Positions 52,302-61,153 of a stretch of 64,000 bases of DNA are shown here, in pieces. The DNA comes from PALSA-894 sp034669145. GTDB lineage: Bacteria; Pseudomonadota; Alphaproteobacteria; Rhizobiales; Xanthobacteraceae. Both the position numbers and the translations under genes were made by a program. The stretch is from positions 59,873-123,872 of the forward strand of contig JAXDNY010000072.1 in assembly GCA_034669145.1 (NCBI GenBank), written 5' to 3'. Under the pieces are notes generated by a model. It worked only from the letters and a program-made list of their open reading frames with translations. It searched no databases and had not been told where the DNA came from. Numbering within the stretch: position 1 is the first letter of the stretch; every line of letters starts with the position of its first letter.

Positions 52302-52886
52302 ATGCGCGACCTTGTTCATTGGCTCTTCGCTTGGCTGCGGGAACCCAGCAGGCGGGCGAGGTCGTGCGCTATCGCCGGGGCAAGCCTGGTGCTCCTGTCC
52401 GCGGGCACATCGAGCGCCGCGGCGCCCTGCGCCGGCTCGCGAATCGTCACTTTCATAACGAGGCCGGGCGTCGTCGGGTGGACGGTGCGGATCGACAAAA
52501 GCCCGAAGTGCGCGTTCCCGAGCCTCGTGGTCGTCATGGATCTGATCGATGCCAGTCAAAAGGTCCACAAGTTCAATTTCACGCTGCAGTATGATTCGAA
52601 GACGCAGCACATGGTGAAGGCCTTGGGGATCGATGACACGTTTCCGAACGTTTATTATGGGCCGGACCCCGAAGGGACGCGTTTCGTCCTGCTCCATCAT
52701 TACATTCTGGGCACTCAGGTCAGTAGCACGATCACGCAGGTGAAAATGTTCGCGGCTTTTGCCGGACGGACGTGCAGATACGAGGGGCCTGCCGTCGGAG
52801 CGCAAACGCTGATGGGCGCCGAACCGATCTTCCACGAGTGTTTGGGAAAACGGCCGGGTGACGATCGCAGGCCGGGTTCGCGCTGA
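52302..52886 (+). CDS. Secreted protein of unknown function
   Basis: 194 residues from the ATG at 52302, with GAGGA 6 nt upstream. A basic start and the hydrophobic stretch AIAGASLVLLSAGTSSAAA form a signal peptide with cleavage near SAAA. The mature part has four Cys and a beta-rich look (IVTFITRPGVVGWTVRIDK, FNFTLQYDSKTQHMV). No family recognised. Confidence 0.7.
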   Translation: MRDLVHWLFAWLREPSRRARSCAIAGASLVLLSAGTSSAAAPCAGSRIVTFITRPGVVGWTVRIDKSPKCAFPSLVVVMDLIDASQKVHKFNFTLQYDSKTQHMVKALGIDDTFPNVYYGPDPEGTRFVLLHHYILGTQVSSTITQVKMFAAFAGRTCRYEGPAVGAQTLMGAEPIFHECLGKRPGDDRRPGSR

Positions 52887-52935
52887 GGACTGGCGGATCA
52901 GCCCAAATCAGCTCGCGTCCGTCATGCATGGGGAG

Positions 52936-54972
52936 CTACGCGACAGCCCTCACCACCTGCCCGCTTTCCCCCCGCCCGATCATCCCGGAGTATGACGCGA
53001 TCGGGGACGGTCTCCCGATCAGATACCCCTGGATTTCGCTGCAGAGCTCCTGCGACAGAAATTCCAGCTGCGCATTGGTCTCCACGCCCTCGGCAACCAC
53101 CGGGACCTCCAGACCGCGCGCGAGCCCGATCACGGCGCGCACGATCGCCGCCGACTGATGGTTGGACTGGACATTGGCGATAAACGATCGGTCGATCTTG
53201 ATCTTGTCGAACGGAAAGGATTGCAGATAGGAGAGCGACGAGTAGCCGGTGCCGAAGTCATCCATCGCGATCCGAACGCCAAGTCCTTTCAGCCTTCGCA
53301 GGATCGAGAGGGCACGGGTGAAATCGCCGATCAGCACGCCTTCGGTGATTTCCAGCTCCAGCCGCGACGGCGACAAGCCGGTCTGCAGCAGGATCGAGTG
53401 CACCAAAGTCGGCAAATCTCCCTGCCTGAATTGCGCGGGCGAAAGATTCACCGCGATCTGCAGCGGCCGTGGCCATGATGCCGCCTCGGTGCAGGCTTCG
53501 CGCAGGACCCATTCGCCGATCGAGATGATGAGACTGCTCTCTTCGGCGATCGGGATGAACTCGGCCGGCGGCACCATTCCGCGTTTCGGGTGCTGCCAGC
53601 GCGCGAGTGCCTCAAAGCCGATGACGTCTCCATCCGTCCTCGCCTGCGGCTGATAGAACAGACGCAGCTCGCCGCGCTCCAGTGCCGAGCGCAGGTCGTG
53701 CTGCAGGCTGCGCTTTTCGCGAAGCTGCTGATCCATTTCGACGGCGAAGAATCGAATCGTGCCGCGCCCCTCCGCCTTGGCCCGGTAGAGTGCGGCGTCC
53801 GCGTTGCTGAGCAGGGTCGCTGTGTCCGCGCCATCATGCGGATAGATCGCGACGCCGACACTGACGCCGACGGCAATCCGGTGACCGTCGATCTCCAGAT
53901 TGTCCGACATCGCAGCAAGGACGCGCTCGGCAACCGACGCCCCCGGCGTCTGCTGCTGGCTCCCCTGTACGATGATCGTGAACTCGTCGCCTCCGAGGCG
54001 AGCGATGAACTCGCCTTGGACGGCCGTCAGAAGCCGGTCCGACACTTCCCGCAGCACCAGATCGCCGGCCGCGTGTCCGAACAGGTCGTTGATCTCCTTG
54101 AACCGATCGAGGTCGATGCACACAACCGCAAAACCCGATCCGGCGGCAGCGGAACGGTCAAGCACGGTTGCAAATTGAGCCGCAAAGGCCGCCCGGTTCG
54201 GCAGGCCGGTCAGCGGATCGTGGTGCGCCATGTGCGCGATGCGTTCCGCGGCGCGCTTGTCCGCGAATGCCCCGGCGAGACTCATCCCCAGGATGGCGAC
54301 GGCGGCGTTCGCTATTCCCATCGCCATCCATGTGGGCGAGAGCGACAAGGCGTTGATCACGCGTGCGGGGTCGGCGACGATCTCGACTGCGCCCATCCCG
54401 GTGAAATGATGTGAGACGATTGCCAAAGTGAGCAACACTCCTGCGGCCAACGTTGAAGACGTGCTGGCGCCGCGCATCGCAACCCACAGGCTTGCGGCGC
54501 CGAACAGCATGCCGAGCAGCACTGAAGCGACGATGAGATCGGCGGACCAGACGATATGTCCGGGCATTTCGAGCGCCCACATGCCGAGATAGTGCATGCA
54601 GGCAACCCCGGCGCCGACTAATGCCCCTCCGAGGCAGGTTGCCCAATGACCACGATTGTAGACCGCGACAGCCAGCCCACTTCCGGTCAGACCGGCGGCC
54701 AGGACCAGCGATAGAAGCGTCAGGCTGACATTGTAGTTGACGCCAATTCCCGGATCGTAGGCGAGCACGGCGATGAAGTGCGTGGCCCATATTCCGCAGC
54801 CGCTCGCGGCGCCCGCGGTTGCGAGCCAACCGGCTCGCGCGCGTCCCGTTGTTGCGGTCGCGCGATGAAACAGATTGATCGCCGCCAGACTTGCAAGAAA
54901 GCAAACGATTCCGGCGAGACCCACCAGCCGCAAATCGTGCTCGGCCGTCAGGCAAGTGAACACGCGAAACAT
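52936..54972 (-). CDS. MHYT-GGDEF-EAL cyclic-di-GMP signalling protein
   Basis: 678 residues. N-terminal seven-helix MHYT sensor with repeats GIWATHFIAVLAYDPG, MHYLGMWALEMPG and SHHFTGMGAVEIV, proposed to bind copper or gases. GGDEF domain with intact LGGDEF (diguanylate cyclase). EAL domain with intact FEALARWQHP, NLSPAQFR, DDFGTGYSSLSYLQ and AEGVET (phosphodiesterase). Both catalytic sites look complete, so it can make and break c-di-GMP; the sensor probably sets the balance. It could control surface attachment, but no target is adjacent. Confidence 0.94.
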   Translation of the reverse strand: MFRVFTCLTAEHDLRLVGLAGIVCFLASLAAINLFHRATATTGRARAGWLATAGAASGCGIWATHFIAVLAYDPGIGVNYNVSLTLLSLVLAAGLTGSGLAVAVYNRGHWATCLGGALVGAGVACMHYLGMWALEMPGHIVWSADLIVASVLLGMLFGAASLWVAMRGASTSSTLAAGVLLTLAIVSHHFTGMGAVEIVADPARVINALSLSPTWMAMGIANAAVAILGMSLAGAFADKRAAERIAHMAHHDPLTGLPNRAAFAAQFATVLDRSAAAGSGFAVVCIDLDRFKEINDLFGHAAGDLVLREVSDRLLTAVQGEFIARLGGDEFTIIVQGSQQQTPGASVAERVLAAMSDNLEIDGHRIAVGVSVGVAIYPHDGADTATLLSNADAALYRAKAEGRGTIRFFAVEMDQQLREKRSLQHDLRSALERGELRLFYQPQARTDGDVIGFEALARWQHPKRGMVPPAEFIPIAEESSLIISIGEWVLREACTEAASWPRPLQIAVNLSPAQFRQGDLPTLVHSILLQTGLSPSRLELEITEGVLIGDFTRALSILRRLKGLGVRIAMDDFGTGYSSLSYLQSFPFDKIKIDRSFIANVQSNHQSAAIVRAVIGLARGLEVPVVAEGVETNAQLEFLSQELCSEIQGYLIGRPSPIASYSGMIGRGESGQVVRAVA

Positions 54973-55106
54973 CGTACCACCCCAGGATTTTCCCGCGGTA
55001 CGGATTAAGTCAATGAGTCTTACGTTTACCTAACGCGAGCGGGACACTCCGGAGCACGGTTAACTCCGCGTCTCTCTGGCAAACTCTCAGTTGAACGAGC
55101 GGCGTG

Positions 55107-55895
55107 TCACACCGCCAGCGTGGACAGCGCCGCAACCAGCACCCCCAGCAACGCCAGCGCGTCCGCCGTTCCGTCCGCTTCGCCCTTCTCGAAATCCTGC
55201 GCGGCCTGCCCCATCGTATTGGTCACATGCGCGAGGCAGAGCACGCGCGCGCCGCGCGCCTGCGCGAAGCAATAGAGCGCGGCTGCTTCCATCTCAACGC
55301 CAAGGATGCCGCGCGCCTTCGCAGCCTCGATCGCTTGCGCGGTTTCGCGGAACGGCGCATCCGTGGTCCACGTCGCGCCGACGATCGCGCGCAAGCCTTT
55401 GTCCTTGAGCGCAGCGGCGGCACGCGCGATCAGCGCGGCATCGCCCTCTCCGTATTCGGATGGAGCCGCGTAGTGATAGCTCGTCCCCTCGTCGCGCAGC
55501 GCGCGGTCGATGATGACGAAATACGGCGTCGGCCCCGCCGCCACGATCTGCCCGGCCGACGTCAGGCTGACAAGCAACCGGCAGCCACTGGCGAATAGCT
55601 CTTCGGCGATCAGCACCGCGAACGGCGCGCCGACCGCGCAGCCGACGATGCCGACCGGCTGGCTGGCTAGCTCAAACGTGTCGAGCTGCGTATGATAGCA
55701 GGGCCAACCTTCGAACGGCCGTGCGCGGCCGTCCTGGCGCAGGCGCCGAACGATGTCGCCATCCGGATCGAGAATGCAGATGGCCGGCACGTCGATGGCG
55801 GGCAGCCCCTTTTGCCGCCGCGCTTCGCGCAACAGCGCGGCCGGCTGAAACACCGACGGCACGGCTGGCGTCTTGTTGTCGAAAATCACGGGCAT
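55107..55895 (-). CDS. Nucleoside phosphorylase / MTA-SAH nucleosidase-family protein
   Basis: 262 residues. GIVGCAVGAPFAVLIAEELFASG, VSLTSAGQI, and GVEMEAAALYCFAQARGARV with the nucleoside-binding Met-Glu pair, are typical of the PNP/UDP phosphorylase superfamily. It splits a nucleoside glycosidic bond. Which nucleoside cannot be told. It starts head to head with a small-gene region at 55.9-56.5 kb. Confidence 0.85.
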   Translation of the reverse strand: MPVIFDNKTPAVPSVFQPAALLREARRQKGLPAIDVPAICILDPDGDIVRRLRQDGRARPFEGWPCYHTQLDTFELASQPVGIVGCAVGAPFAVLIAEELFASGCRLLVSLTSAGQIVAAGPTPYFVIIDRALRDEGTSYHYAAPSEYGEGDAALIARAAAALKDKGLRAIVGATWTTDAPFRETAQAIEAAKARGILGVEMEAAALYCFAQARGARVLCLAHVTNTMGQAAQDFEKGEADGTADALALLGVLVAALSTLAV

Positions 55896-56037
55896 GTTTC
55901 AGGAGCGCTCGAAAAAATCGCGGCGTAAGAGTGGCTGCAGGATACCATGCGATGCGGGCACGGTTTTTTGAATCGCCCTATTTGGAACAATCCAGTTCCG
56001 TCTGCATTTTTTTGATCATGCGCGAAAGGAGGCGCTC

Positions 56038-56190
56038 ATGCGCTTTCGCGGCATCGATTTCAACATCAAGATTGGCGTTGGCAAGAGTGAGTGGATCTGG
56101 GCGATTCACACGCCAACGCCGCGGCAAGGCCGCGTGACCGGTCCGCGCGAACGCGCCGTCACCGCGGCCAAAAGAGCGATCGACGCGTAG
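56038..56190 (+). CDS. Small conserved-looking protein (50 residues)
   Basis: The ATG at 56038 has a near-perfect AAAGGAGG 6 nt upstream. The product begins MRFRGIDFNIKIGVGKSEWI, continues AIHTPTPRQGRVTGPRE and ends AAKRAIDA. I recall similar 50-60-residue orphan proteins in Bradyrhizobium; function unknown. The strong ribosome binding site is the main argument. Confidence 0.65.
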   Translation: MRFRGIDFNIKIGVGKSEWIWAIHTPTPRQGRVTGPRERAVTAAKRAIDA

Positions 56191-56226
56191 TGCGATCATC
56201 ACCCGAAGGATTGCGAGCTCGGAAGC

Positions 56227-56256
56227 ACCGCCGCCTGACCGGCGGTACGCATTTTT
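56227..56256 (+). terminator. Possible terminator
   Basis: Stem ACCGCC / GGCGGT with an 8-nt loop (56227-56246), followed after ACGCA by five T. It lies 37 nt after the small gene ending at 56190. Confidence 0.4.
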
Positions 56257-56351
56257 ACGAACTGTTGTGTCGGCGGGCGGACAGACATTTTTTGCTGTGT
56301 TTTACGACGGCCTATCGCGACTGGCCTTGGGGCACCCGCGGGTGAACGACT

Positions 56352-56546
56352 ATGGTCACTTTCATCGAGATGCAGGCATTCGCACGCGAGTGCCAGGAAT
56401 GGGCGCAGCGGACCAGCAATTCCAGCCACCGGCAGACGATCCTCGGCATCGCGGATACATGGATGAGAACGGCCTTCGCGCTCGAGCAGGCCGTCACGAA
56501 TGGCGCCGAACTCGCGCTTCCCGATCTACGCAGCAAGCTCGACTAG
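56352..56546 (+). CDS. Small conserved-looking protein (64 residues)
   Basis: Starts MVTFIEMQAFARECQEWAQR, then NSSHRQTILGIADTWMRTA and LPDLRSKLD at the end. The helical pattern and the SHRQTIL motif match a small orphan protein I recall as common in Bradyrhizobium. Function unknown. No strong ribosome binding site. Confidence 0.6.
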   Translation: MVTFIEMQAFARECQEWAQRTSNSSHRQTILGIADTWMRTAFALEQAVTNGAELALPDLRSKLD

Positions 56547-56698
56547 CGCGCGCTGCGCCGGTACCTTCAGGGGACGCTGGCGTCATCGTGCGCAGGGTTT
56601 CCGCGCTGCATGTCTCGCAGATGTAGGGAGTGTCGACGAGTCCCCTGGCGACTGGCTGCAAAGTGCCGATGCAACCGGGCGCATCCCGGCAGGCCGGT

Positions 56699-56724
56699 CC
56701 CGGATTTCGCTGCGCTCATCCGGG
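56699..56724. repeat. REP-like hairpin
   Basis: CCCGGAT / ATCCGGG arms around TTCGCTGCGCTC, same element as at 52192-52218. It ends one base before the stop of the reverse gene at 56725. Confidence 0.75.
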
Positions 56725-56982
56725 CTACGAGAGCCCGAAATCCTGAAGCGCTCCACGCAAAGCGCGCGCTTCGTGCAAGACGCGCGCGCAGAGGATTTGC
56801 GGATCGAGTACGCCTTCCCGCGCCAGATCGATCACGCGTGCGGCGACGATCTCACGCGCCTCGCGCGCCGTCTGCGGCAGATTCATCTCGCGGCAGATGT
56901 CGTCGAATGCGAGCGCCAGCGCATGCGTGGCCTCGGGATCGAATACGGCATCTTCGATGAACGAATCGACAGCGGTCCCCAT
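56725..56982 (-). CDS. Small helical protein, paralogue of the gene at 58465
   Basis: 85 residues: AVFDPEATHALALAFDDICREM, then TAREAREIVAARVIDLAREG and a LDPQILCARVLHEA tail. The pattern (FxPE..., LA.AFD, RE..A.R.I..A..G, D...L...AL) is shared with the protein at 58465-58710. No function known to me. Confidence 0.65.
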   Translation of the reverse strand: MGTAVDSFIEDAVFDPEATHALALAFDDICREMNLPQTAREAREIVAARVIDLAREGVLDPQILCARVLHEARALRGALQDFGLS

Positions 56983-57291
56983 GTCACGCTCCGTGACCTC
57001 GGCTTGGAAAAAATGCCACCCCTAAACGAGTAATTTCAAGATCCGCGCCGAAACCCTGTCTGCCCGCTATCCGACATAAGCTCCGGCGTGCGCGTTGGCG
57101 GTGCGGCTGGCGACGATGCCGTGAGTCCTGACCTAAACTTGCACTTGCCGGGGGACGAAATTATTCCTCTCCCCTATGCTGGCTACCGGACAGATCAATC
57201 CCCATATGCATGACATCACTGGCACGACGCGATCGGGCGTCAGTGGCTGAGAGACGCGACAGCGCTCCCGCCTTCAAGGCAGGAGAGCGCG
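56983..57291. other. Intergenic region before the Crp/Fnr gene
   Basis: 309 bp with no convincing gene. CAGGAGAGCGCG just before 57292 is the ribosome binding site of the regulator gene. TTGCAC at 57139 with TTATTC 16 nt later is a very weak promoter candidate; nothing else stands out. Confidence 0.5.
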
Positions 57292-58011
57292 ATGACCCAA
57301 TCCCCCAATCTGATGTTGAGCTCGTTGTCCGTCGCGGATGGCGCGGTGCTGCGGCCGCATCTGCGCACCGTCGACCTCCCGCAGGGCGATATCCTGTTCG
57401 ACGTCGGCGACCCGATCCTGCAGGTCTATTTCCCGCACAGCGGGATCGTGTCGCTCGTCGTGTCGCTCGCGACGGGCGAGACCATCGAGTCGGCGATGAT
57501 CGGCCGCGAGAGCGTGATCGGCGGCTCAGCCGGGCTCAATGGACAGGAGTCGGTGTACAAGGCCATCGTGCAGATCGCCGGCACGGCCTCGGTCCTGGAT
57601 TCGGACAGGCTGCGCGGCCTCGCCGAGACAAGTCCTGCAAGCCGCGCCGCGCTGTTCCGCCACGAGCAAATGATCCTGATCCAGGCGCAGCAATCCGCCG
57701 CGTGCAACGCCACGCACACGGTGGAAGCGCGACTGGCGCGCTGGCTGTTGCGCTCGCGCGATCTCCAGGGGAACGACGATCTTGTGCTGACGCAGGAATT
57801 CCTGAGCCAGATGCTGGGTGTGCGGCGCACCAGCGTCTCCGTGGTCGCCAACACGTTCCAGCAGGCCGGCTTCATCCGCTACAGCCGCGGACATATCCGC
57901 GTCCTCAATCTGGAAGGCCTGCGCGAGACCGCCTGCGAATGCTACAACACCGTCAAGACACAGGCGGAGCGGCTGCTGTCTCCCCACCAAGGCATTGCTC
58001 AGCCGAAATAA
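57292..58011 (+). CDS. Crp/Fnr-family transcriptional regulator
   Basis: 239 residues; GGAG lies 7 nt before the ATG. N-terminal cyclic-nucleotide-binding-like domain (LPQGDILFDVGDPILQVYFPHSGIVSLVVSL, IGRESVIGG) lacks the Fnr cysteines. The C-terminal winged helix has LTQEFLSQMLGVRRTSVSVVANTFQQAGFIRYSRG. The HTVEARLARWLLRSRD linker is typical of the rhizobial subgroup. Ligand unknown. Confidence 0.92.
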   Translation: MTQSPNLMLSSLSVADGAVLRPHLRTVDLPQGDILFDVGDPILQVYFPHSGIVSLVVSLATGETIESAMIGRESVIGGSAGLNGQESVYKAIVQIAGTASVLDSDRLRGLAETSPASRAALFRHEQMILIQAQQSAACNATHTVEARLARWLLRSRDLQGNDDLVLTQEFLSQMLGVRRTSVSVVANTFQQAGFIRYSRGHIRVLNLEGLRETACECYNTVKTQAERLLSPHQGIAQPK

Positions 58012-58202
58012 ATTTCGACAAATGTCGGGAACCGGACGGACTTAATTTCGTTCGGTTCGAGAGACAGTGGCCTAAGGAGCCGGGCTTAACCGGCACCGCC
58101 CCCCCTTATCCTGGCGCGTCCGACACCCCCGACGCGCCAAGGGGACAGTTGAGCAGCGGCTTGCTCATCCAGGTCAATCAAGCAGAGACCCAGGAGGCAG
58201 GC

Positions 58203-58547
58203 GTGCTCGACGCGCAGCATTTTCGCACGCAAGCGCAACTCTATTCCGAATTGGCGGAGCGGATGAGCCTGCGCGGCGACGCCGAATACTGCCGCATCGT
58301 CGCTGAGCGATGCCTGGCGCGCGCCTCCGAGCTTGAGACACACGGCCAGTTCGCCTCGGCGCTCAGGGACATCCCGTCACCGCAAATGCCAAACGGGACC
58401 TGGTGCACGCCGCTGGACGACACGGACGGCGGGAACGGGTCACGCAGCGCGCGGGAGAGCGGGCCTATTTCGAACCGGTCAGATGAGCGAGCGCATCATC
58501 GACCAGCCGCTTTACGTCTCGCTCGCCCTTCTTTCCCGCCTCGATGA
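58203..58547 (+). CDS. Small hypothetical protein
   Basis: The GTG at 58203 has AGGAGG 5 nt upstream. The first 50 residues look real (VLDAQHFRTQAQLYSELAER, SLRGDAEYCRIVAERCLARA, helical with Cys). The end, after about residue 85, overlaps the convergent gene at 58465 by 83 bp and may be a run-on. Unknown function; resembles short rhizobial proteins with an AEYCR..AE.C pattern. Confidence 0.55.
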   Translation: MLDAQHFRTQAQLYSELAERMSLRGDAEYCRIVAERCLARASELETHGQFASALRDIPSPQMPNGTWCTPLDDTDGGNGSRSARESGPISNRSDERAHHRPAALRLARPSFPPR

Positions 58548-58710
58548 TGCGCCTGGCGAGTACTTCGCGGGTCGCGGCGGCCCGATCCTCCGCCGCCAGC
58601 GGGCTCCCGGATTTCCTGACGGTGTCCCAGGCGGTGTCGAAAGCCGCCGCCAACAGCGCCACCGTGTCCGGCTCAAACGCCGCATTCGCGAGAAGCTTTT
58701 CGATCGGCAC
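58465..58710 (-). CDS. Small helical protein, paralogue of the gene at 56725
   Basis: 81 residues: IEKLLANAAFEPDTVALLAAAFDTAW, AATREVLARRIIEAGKKGER, VKRLVDDALAHLTGSK. It shares the FEPDT/FDPEAT opening, the AFD and the R.I..A..G pattern with 56725-56982. The two genes bracket the Crp/Fnr regulator. No known function. Confidence 0.7.
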   Translation of the reverse strand: MPIEKLLANAAFEPDTVALLAAAFDTAWDTVRKSGSPLAAEDRAAATREVLARRIIEAGKKGERDVKRLVDDALAHLTGSK

Positions 58711-58834
58711 ACGCGTCCCCTGCGTTCAAAGCGCTGCCGCAGCCCGCCCGCCCCGAGTCGGCGCGCGGAACAATGCGCAAAGACGGGTGCCGGTGTCGGT
58801 AACCTAGGTTACCAAGCGGGCCAAAAACCGATTC

Positions 58835-59546
58835 TTACGGATAGGTTTTGGGAAGGAGAGCGGCGGTGCGCTCGCGGACAAGCTGATAGCACTCGCACGA
58901 CTCGGCGATCAGACCCTGCCGGTCGCGGATCGTGACCTGTTTCCGGCCCGGCTCGATCAGGCCGCTCCGGTTGAGCTCCCGCACCACCTTGGTGATGGAC
59001 GGCCGGTGCACGCCGAGCATGTAGGCGAGCAGGTCCTGCGTCAGCGGCAATACGTCGTCGTCGCTGCGGTCACGCATCATCAGGAGCCAGCGCGCCAGCC
59101 GCTCCTTCAGGCTGTGCGCCCCATTGCAGGCGACCGACACCATCACCTGCTCCATAAAGGCCTGCGTGTAGGAAAACATCAGCGCGCGGAAGGCCGGCAT
59201 CGACTTCATGGCCCGGTTGAACGTGGCGCGAGGCATGTGGGCTGCGCTGCCGGGGATCTGGACGAACAGCCGTACCGAGGATTTCTTCGCGCCGAACACG
59301 GCCTGTGTGGCCGTGCACCCTTCCCGCCCGACGGTCGCCATCTCGATGATGCTGCCGTCGGCATAGACCGCTACCACGGACACGACGCCGCTGTCGGGAA
59401 AGAATATCGCGTCGAGCGAGCTGTCTGCATCCAGCAGAACCTGCTCGCGTTCGCACGGGATGCGCTCAAGCTCCGGCAGGAGCCGTTTTGAGGTTGCGCG
59501 GCGGCAGGGCGAGGAGAAGCCGGTTGCGCGGCCAGGGCGAGGTCAT
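58835..59546 (-). pseudogene. Crp/Fnr-family regulator with a 1-nt frameshift near its 5' end
   Basis: From 59488 down to 58835 the frame encodes KRLLPELERIPCEREQVLLD, FFPDSGVVSVVAVYADGSII, a winged helix (LTQDLLAYMLGVHRPSITKVVRELNRSGLIEPG) and a normal end. The expected N-terminus (MTSPWPRNRLLLALPPRNLK from the ATG at 59546) is in another frame; the two join perfectly if the TTTT at 59486-59489 were TTT. So a one-base insertion splits the gene, unless it is a sequencing error. A GTG at 59383 could still give a shortened 182-residue protein lacking part of the sensor domain. Confidence 0.75.
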
Positions 59547-59641
59547 GCCTGTCAACGCCGCGGGTCTATGTCGGTTGCATGGCTGGCGCGCCCCGGCGAG
59601 GCCGGCATTGAGTCTCGCTGCGGGTTCGCTATCTAGCGGGC

Positions 59642-60241
59642 ATGACAGCGCCCGCGAAAATCCTCTCGCCCGAATTCGCGCTCGACACCCGCACCGGCTG
59701 GCCAGCCGACCTGCGGCTGCTGATCGACCGCTACCCGCGCGAGGTGTGGACCGGCCATGCCAATCTCGGCGCGATGGCGCAGTTCTGGCTGCAGCGCCAT
59801 GCGATGTTTCGCGAGATCGCCGCCGCGCTCGAGCAGGCGACCGCGGCCTTCCGCGTCGGGACGGCGAGCGCGCAGGACCTGCGCGCCTGGTTTCCGTCCC
59901 GGCTGCAGTTCTTCCTGCAGCAGCTCAACGCCCACCATCAGATCGAGGACCTCCACTACTTCCCGGTCTTCCAGGCCGCCGAGGCGCGCCTCGCGCATGG
60001 GTTCGATGTGTTGGAAACCGATCATAGGGTGATCCACGAGCAGATCGACGCCACGGTCGAGGCCGCCAATCTCTTCCTGCGAACCGCCGTCAACGACAAC
60101 GCGATGCGCGGGGCGGGCGAGCGCTATGCGGCGGCGAACGACGCCCTGCTTCGCCTGCTGGCGCAGCACTTGGCGGACGAGGAAGACCTGATCATCCCGC
60201 TCATCCTCGACCGCAGCGAGGCCGCGCTCGGCGTCGGCTGA
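59642..60241 (+). CDS. Hemerythrin HHE-domain protein
   Basis: 199 residues. Iron-ligand pattern of a four-helix hemerythrin: HANLGAMAQFWLQRHAMF, LNAHHQIEDLHYFPVF, ETDHRVIHEQID and QHLADEEDLIIPLI. Such proteins carry a di-iron site and deal with O2, NO or iron. It follows two Crp/Fnr regulators that may control it. Confidence 0.87.
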   Translation: MTAPAKILSPEFALDTRTGWPADLRLLIDRYPREVWTGHANLGAMAQFWLQRHAMFREIAAALEQATAAFRVGTASAQDLRAWFPSRLQFFLQQLNAHHQIEDLHYFPVFQAAEARLAHGFDVLETDHRVIHEQIDATVEAANLFLRTAVNDNAMRGAGERYAAANDALLRLLAQHLADEEDLIIPLILDRSEAALGVG

Positions 60242-60410
60242 GCGCGGTTCGGTCAAATCGCGTCATCAATTTTATCCACAGACGCAGCCAAGTGTTGCGA
60301 ATCGCCGCAGGCGCTCTAACGTTCCCCCGTGTGTCCGCCGTTTAGTCAGCGGCTGCATCAAGAATGCGCTTCGCGAACAGTCAGAGTTTGTTCATGATTG
60401 TTGCGTTGAA

Positions 60411-60509
60411 ATGATTCGCGTTTCGAGTCGCATGCGTTGTTGTTGCTGTTGTTGTCTCACGCCGCGTTCCGCCTGGCGTGACGTTTCACCCATCAACCCA
60501 CAGCGAAAG
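60411..60509 (+). other. In-frame upstream stretch with six consecutive Cys codons
   Basis: Just before the SET-domain gene, and in the same frame, ATG 60411 or ATG 60429 reads into MRCCCCCCLTPRSAWRDVSP without a stop before the gene. The DNA is a (TGT/TGC) repeat, 60435-60452. Either it is an N-terminal extension, a regulatory leader sensing Cys, or a simple-sequence repeat of no meaning. No ribosome binding site is evident. Confidence 0.4.
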
Positions 60510-61130
60510 ATGGACTCGACACTCTGGAGTCGGACCCCGCTGGTCCCACGACCCAGCGGAAATGATACCGGTGCCTTTGCTGCCGAAGACCTGGACGCAG
60601 GCACAATTGTGGTCCCAAGTTGGCATGAAGCCTTTTACGAGGGAATGGAGGGCTGGATCCGTCTGGACCGGCGTCAGGTGCGCAAGCTCCCGCGAGACCA
60701 GAAGAAGCTGTTCCTGCGCTATGGCCTCGATCAGGACTTCGACCAGATCATCGGCCCGGTCGACATCCGATACGTCACCACGCCGGACAACTTCATCAAT
60801 CACTCGTGCGACCCAAACCTGCGCTACGATGCCGCCGGCAACGTTGTGGCGGCGCGGAGGATCGCCAAGGGCGAACAAGTCTTCATCGATTACGGCTGCT
60901 TCATCGTGAACTTCGACGAGCCGTTCGACTGCGCGTGCGGATCGCACAACTGCCGTGGACGCATCCGCCGGCAGGACTGGAAGAAGCTCGCCGCCACCTA
61001 CGGGATGAACATGCCGCGCTTCCTGCATAGCCGCATCGCGCGGGCGCTCAAGGTCGATCGGGAGGCGCGCCGCTACGGCCGCAGCCGGACACCGGAACTC
61101 GCCGGGGAGCAGAAGCCCTCGGCGGCGTGA
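60510..61130 (+). CDS. SET-domain protein 1 (putative lysine methyltransferase)
   Basis: 206 residues from the ATG at 60510; a longer start would add a poly-Cys segment. The SET domain shows GAFAAEDLDAGTIV, the AdoMet/catalytic motif NFINHSCDPNLRY, GEQVFIDYG with the catalytic Tyr, and a post-SET-like cluster DCACGSHNCRGRI for zinc. Bacterial SET proteins methylate lysines of ribosomal, nucleoid or secreted proteins. First of a tandem pair, 23 bp before the second. Confidence 0.88.
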   Translation: MDSTLWSRTPLVPRPSGNDTGAFAAEDLDAGTIVVPSWHEAFYEGMEGWIRLDRRQVRKLPRDQKKLFLRYGLDQDFDQIIGPVDIRYVTTPDNFINHSCDPNLRYDAAGNVVAARRIAKGEQVFIDYGCFIVNFDEPFDCACGSHNCRGRIRRQDWKKLAATYGMNMPRFLHSRIARALKVDREARRYGRSRTPELAGEQKPSAA

Positions 61131-61153
61131 GGCGTAAAGTCATCGGAGATCGC

